The notes beneath the pieces were generated by a model. The model did not search any database. It worked only from the letters and a program-made list of their open reading frames with translations, and was not told where the DNA came from. From the NCBI GenBank assembly GCA_027100635.1, contig JAMOOQ010000048.1:1-64000 (forward strand): a stretch of 64,000 bases of DNA. The letters run 5' to 3'. Within the stretch, counting starts at the first letter, position 1, and the number at the start of each line of letters is the position of its first letter. The stretch is from Campylobacteraceae bacterium (lineage in GTDB: Bacteria; Campylobacterota; Campylobacteria; Campylobacterales; Sulfurovaceae). Below, piece by piece: positions 20,100-31,152 of the stretch. The position numbers were made by a program, and so were the translations under genes.

Positions 20100-20208
20100 T
20101 AAAGTACAGTTAATATTTTTTTTCCTATTCATCCTATGTAGAAACGAGGTAAATTCCATTGTTGCCATCACTTTATTATCTGATTGTGCAACTAATCTAT
20201 CAAACTAA

Positions 20209-20304
20209 TCAAGTTGCTTTTATATTTGAAAGTAAATCTTTATACTCAGTTGGTATATTGACAATACCATTTTCTATAGATGCTTGAAATTCAACTGCAT
20301 ACAT
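20209..20304 (-). pseudogene. truncated antitoxin-like gene (MYAVEFQASIENGIVNIPTEYKDLLSNIKAT*)
   Basis: Resembles N-terminus of small type II antitoxins (…V+F+A.I+NG.I.IP.EY…); stops after 31 aa. Confidence 0.5.
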
Positions 20305-20366
20305 TTTGAAGTCCTTTACTATAAATTATTAATTAAAACTACTATATACTAAAATAGCCTTAATAT

Positions 20367-20394
20367 AAATAATCAGACAAAAGTCCGATTATTT
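20367..20394 (-). terminator. hairpin downstream of guaA
   Basis: AAATAATCAGAC-AAAA-GTCCGATTATTT, 12-bp stem with one wobble pair. Confidence 0.55.
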
Positions 20395-20396
20395 AG

Positions 20397-21935
20397 TTAC
20401 TCCCACTCAATAGTAGCAGGAGGTTTAGAACTAATATCATAAACCACTCTATTAATCCCATCAATTTCATTAATAATTCTTCTACTAATTCCCTCTAACA
20501 CATCGTGAGGGACATGAGCGAATGTAGCAGTCATTCCATCTACTGATTCTACCATTCTTACACAAACTGTATTATCATAAGTACGATTATCGCCCATCAC
20601 TCCAACAGATTGTACATTTAAAAGTACTGTAAATGCTTGCCAAACTTTATCGTAATATCCTGTTGCTCTTAACTCTTCTTGCATAATTGCATCAGATTCT
20701 CTAATAAGTCTTAGTCCATCATCTGTAACTGCACCCATTGTTCGTATTGCAAGTCCAGGTCCAGGGAAAGGGTGTCTGCCTATCATCTTTTTTGGAAGAC
20801 CAAGTTCAAGTCCTAATGCTCTTACTTCATCTTTAAAAATTTCTCTTAAAGGCTCAACAAGTTCAAATGTCATCCAATCAGGAAGTCCACCTACATTATG
20901 ATGAGATTTGATTGTTTTTGATGGTCCTTTAACTGAAACTGATTCAATTACATCAGTATAAAGTGTACCTTGTGCTAAAAATGCTACGGCAGTATGTTTT
21001 TTTGCCTCTTTATCAAATACCTCTATAAATGTCTCTCCAATAACCTTTCTTTTGGTTTCTGGGTCGCTTATTCCCTCTAGTTTATCCAAAAATAGTTTTT
21101 GAGCATCAATAGTAATTAGGTTCATATCAAGCATTTTAAACATATCTTGAACATCTTTTGCTTCATCTTTTCTAAGTAACCCTTGGTCAACAAATACACA
21201 AATTATCTGCTCTTTATCTAGTGCTTCATTGAGTATTCTTGCTACTACAGAGCTATCTACCCCACCACTTACACCACAAAGGACTTTTTTATCTCCTACT
21301 TGTGCTTTGATTTGAGCAATTTTCTCTTTGGCAAATCCACCCATATTCCATGTACTATCACAACCACAAATATGTTTTGAGAAGTTTTTAAGGAGCTTTG
21401 TACCCTCTACACTATGATGGACTTCTGGGTGAAATTGAAATGCGTATATATTTTTATCAACAGATGCAATCCCTGCATAAGGAGAGTTTTCACTTGTTGC
21501 AATTACATCAAATCCATTTGGAAGAGTCTCTACTCTATCTCCATGGCTCATCCATACTATCTCATCATCACTCATACCATTGAAAATATCATTTTCTACA
21601 CTAAAAGATAGTTTAGCCTTACCATATTCGTGATGATTAGCAGATACTACCTCTCCACCAAAGTGTTGAGTAATTAGTTGCATTCCATAACAAATCCCCA
21701 TAATAGGGATATTAAGCTCCCAAATATCTTCACTTGGCTTATAAGCATCTTCTGCATAAACAGAAGCAGGACCACCTGAAAGGATAATACCTTTTGGAGT
21801 TCTTGCTTTTATATCCTCTATATTCTCACGATATGGTACAATCTCACAATAGACCCCACTCTCTCTAAGTTTTCTAGCGATTAATTGAGTATATTGCGAA
21901 CCAAAGTCAAGTACTACGATAGGTACATGTTTCAT
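20397..21935 (-). CDS. guaA: GMP synthase (glutamine-hydrolysing)
   Basis: GATase [25 protein letters not shown]-loop; C-terminal PPATIEWE. Confidence 0.98.
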   Translation of the reverse strand: MKHVPIVVLDFGSQYTQLIARKLRESGVYCEIVPYRENIEDIKARTPKGIILSGGPASVYAEDAYKPSEDIWELNIPIMGICYGMQLITQHFGGEVVSANHHEYGKAKLSFSVENDIFNGMSDDEIVWMSHGDRVETLPNGFDVIATSENSPYAGIASVDKNIYAFQFHPEVHHSVEGTKLLKNFSKHICGCDSTWNMGGFAKEKIAQIKAQVGDKKVLCGVSGGVDSSVVARILNEALDKEQIICVFVDQGLLRKDEAKDVQDMFKMLDMNLITIDAQKLFLDKLEGISDPETKRKVIGETFIEVFDKEAKKHTAVAFLAQGTLYTDVIESVSVKGPSKTIKSHHNVGGLPDWMTFELVEPLREIFKDEVRALGLELGLPKKMIGRHPFPGPGLAIRTMGAVTDDGLRLIRESDAIMQEELRATGYYDKVWQAFTVLLNVQSVGVMGDNRTYDNTVCVRMVESVDGMTATFAHVPHDVLEGISRRIINEIDGINRVVYDISSKPPATIEWE

Positions 21936-22006
21936 ATTTTAAGCCTTTTAAATTTTTTGTAGATTATACCTTGTTTATATCTCTATATCAAGATAAAATA
22001 TTATGA

Positions 22007-23557
22007 TTATTTAGAATTGTTAAATACTTTAAAATCATCTTTACCATAAATTAATAGTTGATTGGTGTTATAATATCCAATCTGAACATATAGTAATTTT
22101 AGTTTTGAACCATCTTTTGGCTTAGCTTTTTTATCTCTAAAATATATTGGTATTTTTTGGGAGTTCAAATAGAAAAAACCTTTTTTGTAAACACCTATAA
22201 GATTTACAAAAATATCATTTTGATTTATAGTATTGAGATTAAATTGAGTTTGATTTTTGATATACTTAGAGCTATTAATATCTTGAAGTTCTACAATCTT
22301 TGATATTTTTGTAATCTCTTTAAGACCATTATAATTATCAATCCTATCAACTTGAATATTATAAGATTTTCCCTCTTTTAAATTTAATGCAATATTATAA
22401 AGATATATTCCCCTTGCATCAATTTCTTGTTTTATAATAGCATTTTTACCTCTTTTAAATATCACTTTTATATTTTTAAGGGGAATAGGTTCTCTAATAT
22501 TTTCAATTTTATACAAATCATCAATAGTATGTATTTTATTATACTCTAATATATTTTTTTTATAAATTTCAAAACTTGCATATATTGGTAAATGATCAGA
22601 ATAGCCTTTTCCAATATGTCTATTATTCTTAAATTGCCATCTATTTATTGCACCTTTTTTTGTAAAAAGATACCTTGGTTTAAAAATATTAAAAGAGTTT
22701 AGGATATACTCAATCTTGTCTTTATCAAACATATTATGGGGCAAGATTATACTATCAACAGAGCCTTTATATGAAAAATATCGCCTACTAAATCTACTGT
22801 TTTTATCAACCTCTAACCACAAATTATAATGAAGTTTATTATACTTTTTACCAATTAAATCTCTAGTTACTAATATATTCTTATTTATCGTCTTTAAAAT
22901 ATGATTTATCCCTGTGATAGAATTAGTATCATTGAATTTATTTTTTATTGTAAGATACTCATCATAGTTACTATTAAAATCACCCAATATAATATACTCT
23001 TTATCTTTTGGTAAATTTTTAATTCTATTAATTAAAGCTTTTGCAGATTTTATCCTTTTACTCTCTTTGCCTAAATTATATTTAGATTTCCAATGATTTA
23101 CAAAAATAATTAAGCTATTATTTTCTATATTAAGATGAACCTCTAAAATAGATCGTTTTTGTTTTGAATTATCAATTTTAATTTCAGAAGATTCTATTAT
23201 TTTATATTTTGAGAGCAAAGCAACTTTTACGGATGAATTTTGCTTATTAGCGATTGAACTATATCTGTATTCACAACCAACTTTTTTAAGTCGTTTTCGA
23301 AGTAAATTGAATGCGTTAATATTTTCTACCTCTTGAAGAGCTATAATATCTGCATTTATATCACATATCACATTAGAAATATTATTAAGTTTTATATCTA
23401 AAGTTTTTTGATTCCAACCATTTTTATGTGGGATATATCTACTATATTCACCACCTTGGGTTTTAATATCAAAAAGATTCTGAATATTATAAGTTGCTAT
23501 TTTAATCTCATAAGAGTATAAAATAATAGATAAAAATAGTGATATAAATAATTTAAT
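22007..23557 (-). CDS. endonuclease/exonuclease/phosphatase family protein, secreted; start extended to ATT at 23557
   Basis: LQEVEN, LGDFNSN, SDHLPI motifs; upstream in-frame IKLFISLFLSIILYSYEIKIATYNIQNLFDIKTQGGEY… gives signal peptide and EEP N-terminal strand. Confidence 0.75.
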   Translation of the reverse strand: MKLFISLFLSIILYSYEIKIATYNIQNLFDIKTQGGEYSRYIPHKNGWNQKTLDIKLNNISNVICDINADIIALQEVENINAFNLLRKRLKKVGCEYRYSSIANKQNSSVKVALLSKYKIIESSEIKIDNSKQKRSILEVHLNIENNSLIIFVNHWKSKYNLGKESKRIKSAKALINRIKNLPKDKEYIILGDFNSNYDEYLTIKNKFNDTNSITGINHILKTINKNILVTRDLIGKKYNKLHYNLWLEVDKNSRFSRRYFSYKGSVDSIILPHNMFDKDKIEYILNSFNIFKPRYLFTKKGAINRWQFKNNRHIGKGYSDHLPIYASFEIYKKNILEYNKIHTIDDLYKIENIREPIPLKNIKVIFKRGKNAIIKQEIDARGIYLYNIALNLKEGKSYNIQVDRIDNYNGLKEITKISKIVELQDINSSKYIKNQTQFNLNTINQNDIFVNLIGVYKKGFFYLNSQKIPIYFRDKKAKPKDGSKLKLLYVQIGYYNTNQLLIYGKDDFKVFNNSK

Positions 23558-24521
23558 TTATTAAGCTTTTTTGTTGATATATAGGTATTTTAAAGGTAAA
23601 TATTGCCCCATCATCACTATTTTCTACCGATATTGTACCTTGATATTTATTTGCAATTTGCATACTTAAATATAATCCAATACCTGTACCTTTCCCGCTT
23701 GGTTTTGTAGTAACATTTGGCTTAAATATTTCATCTATTATATTTGTTGGAATCCCACCTGCATTATCTTGAAAATATATATTTAGATATTGCTTATAAA
23801 TTTTAGAACTTATTTTAATTCTTCTATTTTTTATATCTTTTTCATTAAAAGCATCTTTTGAATTATTTATCATATTTAGCATAAGATGCTTAATATCATT
23901 CTCTTTTGCTTGAATAAGATGATCTGTATCAATTATCACTTCTATTGCAATATTATTTTTCATAAATTCATCTTTAACTAATAATAAAACAGAATCAATC
24001 GTTTTATTTATATTAAAAACTTCTATATTTTGCTCTTCTCTAAAAAAACCTCTAAACTCATCTAATGTTTTTACCATATGATGGACTTGCAACATCGTAC
24101 CCTCTAAAAAATTATCAATATACTCTTGATCCACAATACCATCTTCAAAGTCACTTCTTAACAACTCTTCATACATAGTAATGGCATTTAATGGTTGTTT
24201 CCATTGATGAGCCACAGCATCCATCATTTCACCCATAGCTGCCATTTTGGTTTGTTGTTCTAAAATCTTTTCTTGTTGTACTCGCCTCGTTAATTCCTCT
24301 GCGATTCTATCTTCAAGAGAATCATTTAAATCTTTTAATTTCTTTTCTATAATATGATTAGTATTTATCTCTTTTTTTAACATATAATTAATATATAGAG
24401 TAATTGAAGATACAATAGATAATATTGATATCAGTAACATATCTTCATCCATCTGCAATATATTCTCAAATAAAATTCCAATAGATGTGATAATTAATAC
24501 TAATATAATTAAAAATTTCAT
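23553..24521 (-). CDS. sensor histidine kinase
   Basis: VAHQWKQPLNAI H-box, NMINNSKDAF N-box, GKGTGIGLYLS G-box. Confidence 0.88.
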   Translation of the reverse strand: MKFLIILVLIITSIGILFENILQMDEDMLLISILSIVSSITLYINYMLKKEINTNHIIEKKLKDLNDSLEDRIAEELTRRVQQEKILEQQTKMAAMGEMMDAVAHQWKQPLNAITMYEELLRSDFEDGIVDQEYIDNFLEGTMLQVHHMVKTLDEFRGFFREEQNIEVFNINKTIDSVLLLVKDEFMKNNIAIEVIIDTDHLIQAKENDIKHLMLNMINNSKDAFNEKDIKNRRIKISSKIYKQYLNIYFQDNAGGIPTNIIDEIFKPNVTTKPSGKGTGIGLYLSMQIANKYQGTISVENSDDGAIFTFKIPIYQQKSLIN

Positions 24522-24673
24522 ATTTACCTCTTATTTCTAAACTTTAAGATTATTATATATAATAGCATTTTATATATTACTAAAGCATTAAAAATATATA
24601 ACATAAGTATTTCTATCAATCTACTTTAATAACTCATTAGATATAATTATTAAAAATCAATTAAGAAGTATAA

Positions 24674-25909
24674 ATGAAAAATAGTTATAACCCACAAACA
24701 GACATATATATCCCCACTCCTAGCTCTTTTGATCCCGATTCTAATGGTCATTTTGGTATATTTGGAGGTAGATTTGTGCCTGAAACTTTGATGCCAACTC
24801 TTGAACAATTAAGATTAGATTATGAAGCAATTAGATTCGATAAAGAGTTTTGGAGTGAAGTTGATTACTATTATAAAAATTATGTTGGAAGACCATCCTC
24901 TTTATATTTTGCAGAAAATATTTCAAAAGAGATTGGTGCAAAAGTTTATTTAAAACGAGAAGATTTAAACCATACAGGAGCTCATAAAATAAATCATACA
25001 GTTGCTCAGGCACTTTTAGCAAAAAGACTTGGTAAAAAAAAGATAATTGCAGAAACTGGAGCAGGTCAGCATGGTGTGGCAACAGCAACAGTAGCAGCAC
25101 TTTTTGGGCTTGAATGTGAGGTTTTTATGGGTGCAAAAGATGTGGCTCGTCAAGAGTTAAATGTTTTTAGGATGAAACTTTTGGGGGCAAAAGTTCACGC
25201 TGTTGAATCAGGAAGTAAAACTCTAAAAGATGCAATGAATGATGCTATTCGTCACTGGGTAACAAATGCAAGAGATACATTTTATGTTATTGGAACAGTA
25301 GCAGGACCTCACCCTTATCCTATGATGGTGCGAGATATTCAATCAATTATTGGATGGGAAGCAAAGGCTCAATTAGATAAAGTTGAAGGGTGTTTACCAG
25401 ATAAAGTTATCGCTTGTATTGGTGGAGGAAGTAACGCTTTAGGAATTTTCAATCACTTTTTAAATGATGAAAGTGTTGAATGTATTGGAATAGAAGCTGG
25501 TGGATTTGGACTTGATTGTAAACATGGTTGTTCTTTGGCAAAAGGAAGCCCAGGGGTATTACATGGTCAGCTTAGTTATCTATTACAAGATGAAGATGGT
25601 CAAGTACAAGAGGCTCATTCAATTTCGGCAGGATTAGATTACCCAGGAATTGGACCAGAACATGCATTTTTAAAAGATGAAAATATTGTTAGTTATGATT
25701 ATATTACAGATGATGAAGCGATGGATGCATTTGTTTGGCTTACAAGAACAGAAGGAATTATACCTGCATTTGAAAGCTCTCATGCTATTGCGTATCTTAA
25801 AAAGATGAAAAAAGAGGATATTCAAGGGCAAACTATTTTAGTTAATCTTTCAGGAAGAGGTGATAAAGATATGATTCAAGCTCAAGAGATTTTAAAAGGG
25901 AAGATATAG
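24674..25909 (+). CDS. trpB: tryptophan synthase beta chain
   Basis: [18 protein letters not shown]-lysine motif, GGGSNA. Confidence 0.96.
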   Translation: MKNSYNPQTDIYIPTPSSFDPDSNGHFGIFGGRFVPETLMPTLEQLRLDYEAIRFDKEFWSEVDYYYKNYVGRPSSLYFAENISKEIGAKVYLKREDLNHTGAHKINHTVAQALLAKRLGKKKIIAETGAGQHGVATATVAALFGLECEVFMGAKDVARQELNVFRMKLLGAKVHAVESGSKTLKDAMNDAIRHWVTNARDTFYVIGTVAGPHPYPMMVRDIQSIIGWEAKAQLDKVEGCLPDKVIACIGGGSNALGIFNHFLNDESVECIGIEAGGFGLDCKHGCSLAKGSPGVLHGQLSYLLQDEDGQVQEAHSISAGLDYPGIGPEHAFLKDENIVSYDYITDDEAMDAFVWLTRTEGIIPAFESSHAIAYLKKMKKEDIQGQTILVNLSGRGDKDMIQAQEILKGKI

Positions 25910-25924
25910 AATAGCTTCTATATT

Positions 25925-26112
25925 TAATAGACCCTAAATCAAGTTCAGGGCAACGAAGGTTGTCATTCTATGTGATAAAAGTTTGTCATTTTGTACAATA
26001 CTACAGTAAGAGTTGTAAAGTATTGCCGTTTATTTGCTTCGTACAATAATAAGCATCTGTACAATACAATCGTCATTCCGTGCTTGACACGGAATCTTTT
26101 TAATCAAAAGTA
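25925..26112. repeat. dispersed repeat copy A (GACCCTAAATCAAGTTCAGGG… and GTCATTCCGTGCTTGACACGGAATC)
   Basis: Palindromic modules shared with 26711, 38525 and 46765 loci. Confidence 0.7.
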
Positions 26113-26130
26113 TCTATTGCTTTTAATATT

Positions 26131-26580
26131 TTATATTTTATCTAAACTATTCTCTGGATTCACTACCACCAAATCTATATTCTCTGATGGAAAGTGAACC
26201 ATATCTCTAATATTTTTTTGTACAGATATAGAAGCATATAAGCTTAAGAAAAATGATATTGCATAAAAGCCTTTTTCACTAAGTATCATATTTGCATTCC
26301 ATAATCCAACTGCTAATAAAATTACAGCAGTAAAAAATGAAAACCAACAAATTCCAAAATATGTACTTGTTACTGGTATATTTTCCAGTCTATCTCTTAC
26401 TGATTTTTGTAATGAAATTGCTGAAAATAATCCAAAGATTAATAATGTAAAGTAATATCCTTTTTCATTTAACTCCATATCTGCATTCCATAATCCAACC
26501 AAAAATGCTGATATACCTACTAAAAATGCTATCCAAGAAGCTAAGATAAAAGCCTCTGATGGTCTGTTAATATTATTCAT
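26131..26580 (-). CDS. YiaA/YiaB-type inner membrane protein
   Basis: Two repeated hydrophobic units (F+VGLWNADMELNEKGYY). Confidence 0.75.
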   Translation of the reverse strand: MNNINRPSEAFILASWIAFLVGISAFLVGLWNADMELNEKGYYFTLLIFGLFSAISLQKSVRDRLENIPVTSTYFGICWFSFFTAVILLAVGLWNANMILSEKGFYAISFFLSLYASISVQKNIRDMVHFPSENIDLVVVNPENSLDKI

Positions 26581-26710
26581 AATAATCCTCCTTTTGAAGA
26601 ATTATAACATATAAAGTATAAAGTGTTGCCTTACGCTTTTAATAATGGGTAAAACTTTTGAATAAAAGGTTAAGATAGAATATAATATTTATATAAAGGA
26701 TATTTATTAA

Positions 26711-26796
26711 AGTTCTTTCAAAACTAGATTCTAAATTAAATTCAGAATAACAAACAATCGTCATTCCGTGCTTGATACGGAATCTAAAATAAGTTT
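26711..26796. repeat. dispersed repeat copy B
   Basis: TTCTTTCAAAACTAGATTCT…CGTCATTCCGTGCTTGATACGGAATCTAAAATAAGTTTT; near-identical to reverse complement of copy D. Confidence 0.8.
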
Positions 26797-26831
26797 TCTA
26801 AAAAAGAGTATCTACTCCAAAAAAGGAGTAG
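26797..26831 (-). terminator. rho-independent terminator of serA
   Basis: CTACTCC-TTTTTT-GGAGTAG stem followed by ATACTCTTTTTTA on the minus strand. Confidence 0.65.
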
Positions 26832-26840
26832 AGTTAAATA

Positions 26841-28430
26841 TTAAAGTGTAGAAAAAGAGACACTTATACACGCTTTTAAGTTTGCAAGTTCATCTTTTAA
26901 ATCTTGAGTTATATTTCCATCAACTTTTACTACAGCTAATGCTTTTCCATTATTATCTCTTCCTAATCTAAAATCAGCTATGTTTAGACCATGCTTAGAT
27001 ATTAAATGACCAACATCACCAATAACACCTGGTTCGTCACTATTTCTAAAGAATATCATTTTGCCAGAAGGTTCAACATCAAGTGCGTAATCATCTATCA
27101 TAATTACTCTTTGAATATTTTCACCAAAAATAGTCCCTGCAATTACTAAAGTTGAATCATCTGTCGTAAGTTTAATGTATACTTTATTATTAAATCCACT
27201 ATGATTTGGCTTCTCCTCTTTGATAATCTCAATGCCTCTATCCTCTGCCACAAATTCAGCATTTACATAGTTTACATGGTCTGCCAAAGACTCTGTTAAT
27301 ACTCCAACTGTTGCGAAAGTACCAAGAGAATCTACAAATTTTGCAATTTCACCTTTTGCTGTTACTCTTATAGATTTGATTGGAGACTTTGTAATCTCTG
27401 CACTCATATGACCCATTTTTTGGATAAGTTCTAAAAAAGGTCTTACAAAATCAGGTAGTTCATTCTCTTTAATTGGTAAATTTAATGCATTCGGATATGC
27501 AATACCTTTTGCTGATTCAAGAGCTTGTTTTGCTGCACTAATTGCAATATTTTGTTGAGATTCTCTCGTATTTGCACCAAGATGAGGAGTTACAATCACA
27601 TTATCAAAATCTAAGAATGGATGATCAGTAGCTGGTTCTTTGTCAAAAACATCAATCCCTAACATTCTAATTTTTTTACTCTCTAATGCTTTAATTAATG
27701 ATTTTTCATTATACAATCCACCTCTAGCACAATTAATCAAAACTACACCATCTTTCATCTGAGCAATTTCAGAATCAGTTATCATATCAATAGTTTCAGC
27801 AGTTTTTGGAGTATGAATTGTAATAATATCACAATCTAAAATATCATTAAAATCTTTTGTATATTCAATATCTAAATCAGTTGCTTTACTTGAAGGAACA
27901 TAAGGATCAAAGGCAATCACATTCATATCAAAAGCTTTTGCTCTGATTCCTACACGAGAACCAATATTACCAAAACCAATAATTCCTAGCTTTTTATCTT
28001 TAAGTTCTGTACCATACCAATCTTGTCTTCTCCATACACGATCAATTTTTAGATTATTATGAGCATAAGGAAATTTTCTAACACAAGATAACATATGTGT
28101 CATCGTAAGTTCAACAGCAGCAATAGTATTAGCAGTTGGAACATTCATCACAACTATACCTCTTTTGCTACAACCATCAATATCAACATTATCAACACCA
28201 ACACCAGCTCTTACAATAGCTTTTAACTTAGTTGCATATTGTAATAAGTTTTCATCTACATCAGTAGAACTTCTTGTAATTATCACATCTGCATTTGGAA
28301 TTACTTTAGAAATTAATATATCTTTTGGTTCATCTGCAGCATTAATCATAATTATATCATTATCTTCACTTAATAGAGTTAATCCCTTTTCATGAATATG
28401 ATCACATACAACAATTGTCATTTTAGACAT
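26841..28430 (-). CDS. serA: D-3-phosphoglycerate dehydrogenase
   Basis: LGIIGFGNIGSRVG Rossmann motif, C-terminal ACT domain. Confidence 0.96.
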   Translation of the reverse strand: MSKMTIVVCDHIHEKGLTLLSEDNDIIMINAADEPKDILISKVIPNADVIITRSSTDVDENLLQYATKLKAIVRAGVGVDNVDIDGCSKRGIVVMNVPTANTIAAVELTMTHMLSCVRKFPYAHNNLKIDRVWRRQDWYGTELKDKKLGIIGFGNIGSRVGIRAKAFDMNVIAFDPYVPSSKATDLDIEYTKDFNDILDCDIITIHTPKTAETIDMITDSEIAQMKDGVVLINCARGGLYNEKSLIKALESKKIRMLGIDVFDKEPATDHPFLDFDNVIVTPHLGANTRESQQNIAISAAKQALESAKGIAYPNALNLPIKENELPDFVRPFLELIQKMGHMSAEITKSPIKSIRVTAKGEIAKFVDSLGTFATVGVLTESLADHVNYVNAEFVAEDRGIEIIKEEKPNHSGFNNKVYIKLTTDDSTLVIAGTIFGENIQRVIMIDDYALDVEPSGKMIFFRNSDEPGVIGDVGHLISKHGLNIADFRLGRDNNGKALAVVKVDGNITQDLKDELANLKACISVSFSTL

Positions 28431-28536
28431 CTGTTTAACCTTTTTTAATAATTTGAGAAATCTTATAAAACTTTGGGGAGATGATGCTTCAGATCCACCA
28501 AAAATAATTAATCTATTTTTTAGTTTTACAAGAAGT

Positions 28537-28565
28537 CTTAGAAGACGGGATAATACCCGTCTAAG
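28537..28565. terminator. GC-rich hairpin between rpsA and serA
   Basis: AGACGGG-ATAATA-CCCGTCT stem with outer CTTAG/CTAAG pairing. Confidence 0.45.
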
Positions 28566-28589
28566 AAAAAATATATTTTATTATATATC

Positions 28590-30251
28590 TTATTTAAATT
28601 TGTCTTTTAAAGCATCACCAAGAGTCATACTATTATCTTGATTAAGATTAAGTTGCTTCATAGCTTCTCTCTCTTCTTGTTTCTCAAGTCTTCTTACTGA
28701 TACTCTAATTCTATTATTTCTAGCATCTATAAATGAAATCACAGCTGTAATTTCTTGACCTTTTTCAATTTCATCTATTTTTAGTGGATAAAGGTCTTCT
28801 GTTCTAATAAGAGCATCTAATCTATTACCTAACTCAATAAATACACCAAAATCTTTTTTATCTTTAACTGTTCCAGTAACAACATCATTAACTTTATTAG
28901 TTTTAGAGAACTCTTCTATTGGAGATACCTCTAATGCTTTTTTACTTAATGATATTCTTTCAGCATCTTTGTCAATATTGATAATTTTAATCTCAATATC
29001 ATCACCAATTTTAAGAGAATTTTTTGCTGTAATAGATTTATCCCAAGATAACTCTTGATTGTGTAATAGTCCTTCAACAGCACCTATCTTAATAAATGCA
29101 CCAAAATCAGTAGTAGATGAAATTGAACCAGTTACGATATCTCCTATTTTATACTCTTTTGTAAATGCATCCATTGGTTTAGGAAGTAATGTTTTAAGAC
29201 TAACTCTTAATCTTCTACCCTCTTTATCAATTTCAATAACCTCAACATTAATTTCACTATTTACTTCTATGTAATCTTTTGGATGTTTAACATTTTTATC
29301 CCAAGAAATTTCAGATACATGTAAGAATGCTTCAAGATCTTCACCTAAATCAACAAATACACCATAAGGTTCAATGTTACTTACAGTTGCAGTTACAGTA
29401 TCACCAACTCCTAAAATTTCATCAATACTCTTCCATGGATCAGGATTAGCATCTTTAATTGATAAAGATAAATGTCTTTTCTTTTTATCATAATCAAGAG
29501 CTATTACACTTACCTCATCACCTTCATCAAAATATTTTGAAGGGTTTACAGGACCTTTGTGAGAAATTTGTGAATAATGAACAAGTCCATCCATTCCACC
29601 AACATCTACAAACATACCATAACTTGTAATTTTTTTGATTGTCCCAAGTACTGGATCTTTACTTTCAAGTAATCTATTTACAATCTCTTGAGTTTTAGCT
29701 TTATCTCTTTCTATTAACTCTTTTCTTGAAATTACAACAGAGTTTTTATCTTTATCAACTTTGATAATAATAGCTTTTACTTTTTTACCCATAGCATCAT
29801 TCTTAGGGCTTAAGTAAGATAATGTTTTTGGCATAAAGAATTCTAAACCTTCACAATCAACTACATAACCACCTTTATTTTTCTTAGAGATAATACCATC
29901 AATAATATACTCTTGCTCATCATCATAATCATTGATAAATTCACTTAAAGCTGCTTTTTTCTTAGCTAACTCATAAGAGATAGCCGCTCTTTCACCTCTA
30001 TTACCAGTTACTATTACAGGTATTTCATCATTAACATTAAATAGTATAACACCATCTTCATCTCTTAGTTGATCTAATGATAAAAACGCTTCATTTTTTC
30101 TACCAATATCAATTATTGCTTGATTTTCATCTTCTAAAATCTTTACAACTATACCATTCACTAGATCATTTCTTGATTCTTGTTTTTTAAACGATTCCTC
30201 AAGCATCGCTCCAAAATCTACATCTTCGTCTTGAATATCTTCAAATTTCAT
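28590..30251 (-). CDS. rpsA: 30S ribosomal protein S1
   Basis: Multiple S1 RNA-binding repeats (YGMFVDVGGMDGLVH, YGVFVDLGEDLEAFLH, FGAFIKIGAVEGLLH). Confidence 0.96.
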   Translation of the reverse strand: MKFEDIQDEDVDFGAMLEESFKKQESRNDLVNGIVVKILEDENQAIIDIGRKNEAFLSLDQLRDEDGVILFNVNDEIPVIVTGNRGERAAISYELAKKKAALSEFINDYDDEQEYIIDGIISKKNKGGYVVDCEGLEFFMPKTLSYLSPKNDAMGKKVKAIIIKVDKDKNSVVISRKELIERDKAKTQEIVNRLLESKDPVLGTIKKITSYGMFVDVGGMDGLVHYSQISHKGPVNPSKYFDEGDEVSVIALDYDKKKRHLSLSIKDANPDPWKSIDEILGVGDTVTATVSNIEPYGVFVDLGEDLEAFLHVSEISWDKNVKHPKDYIEVNSEINVEVIEIDKEGRRLRVSLKTLLPKPMDAFTKEYKIGDIVTGSISSTTDFGAFIKIGAVEGLLHNQELSWDKSITAKNSLKIGDDIEIKIINIDKDAERISLSKKALEVSPIEEFSKTNKVNDVVTGTVKDKKDFGVFIELGNRLDALIRTEDLYPLKIDEIEKGQEITAVISFIDARNNRIRVSVRRLEKQEEREAMKQLNLNQDNSMTLGDALKDKFK

Positions 30252-30315
30252 TAAACCAGTCCTTCATTTTTGCCTATTAAGTACAAGATTATACACTTTT
30301 TTATATTAAACCTAA

Positions 30316-31152
30316 TCAAGATTCTTTAAATATCTTTATATTCTTGATTACATTTTGAACTATCCAGTCAGGAGTTGAAGCACCAGCACTAATTCCACAA
30401 AGATTTTTATCCTTAAACCACTCTATTTTTAATTCTATTTCATTCTCTATTAAATAACTATCTTCACAATATTCCTTACATATACTATGAAGTTGTTTTG
30501 TATTAGATGAGTGCTTTCCACCAATTACTATCATCACATCAGCTTCTCTTGCTAACTCTGCGGCAGCATCTTGATTTTCAAAAGTTGCATTACATATCGT
30601 ATTAAATACTCTTACTTCTTTTATTCTACCAACAAGTACCTCTACAATCTCAATAAAATCTTTCGGTTTTCGCGTAGTTTGTGCAACAACTGCAACTTTT
30701 GATTTTAGCTTCTCAAACTCTATATCTTGTGGAGTATTTACAATAAATGTATTTTCAGTATCTCCATAACTATAAACACCTTTTATCTCTGGATGATTCT
30801 TATCTCCAAATATAACAACAGAATAATCCTCTTTACTCATTGATTCAACAATTTGTTGAGGTTTAGTTACATAAGGACAAGTAGCATTTATCATTTTATG
30901 ATTATTTCTTTTTAGAGTTTTTAATTCATTTTTAGGAATACCATGAGTTCTTATTACAATTGTTTTTGTATCTTCTGCATCTTTTAAATTTTCTGCCAAT
31001 CCTATATTATAATTTTCTTTTAATCTATTAATTTCATCTTTATTATGGATTAATGGTCCATAAGTTTTACTCCCTGGATGTTGCTCTGCTATCTCTATTG
31101 CTCGTTTAACACCATAACAAAATCCATAACTTTCTGCTAGTTTAATTTTCAT
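30316..31152 (-). CDS. ispH: 4-hydroxy-3-methylbut-2-enyl diphosphate reductase
   Basis: AESYGFCYGVKRAIEIAE, INATCPYVT, GISAGASTPDWI. Confidence 0.97.
   Translation of the reverse strand: MKIKLAESYGFCYGVKRAIEIAEQHPGSKTYGPLIHNKDEINRLKENYNIGLAENLKDAEDTKTIVIRTHGIPKNELKTLKRNNHKMINATCPYVTKPQQIVESMSKEDYSVVIFGDKNHPEIKGVYSYGDTENTFIVNTPQDIEFEKLKSKVAVVAQTTRKPKDFIEIVEVLVGRIKEVRVFNTICNATFENQDAAAELAREADVMIVIGGKHSSNTKQLHSICKEYCEDSYLIENEIELKIEWFKDKNLCGISAGASTPDWIVQNVIKNIKIFKES

Noticed and set aside
21398-21611. Two plus-strand ORFs inside guaA
   Set aside because: Antisense shadow ORFs of guaA
24831-25100. Minus-strand Leu-rich ORF inside trpB
   Set aside because: Antisense shadow ORF of a conserved gene
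25991-26197. 68-aa ORF after trpB
   Set aside because: Spans dispersed repeat copy A; peptide VIPCLTRNL is translation of the palindromic repeat
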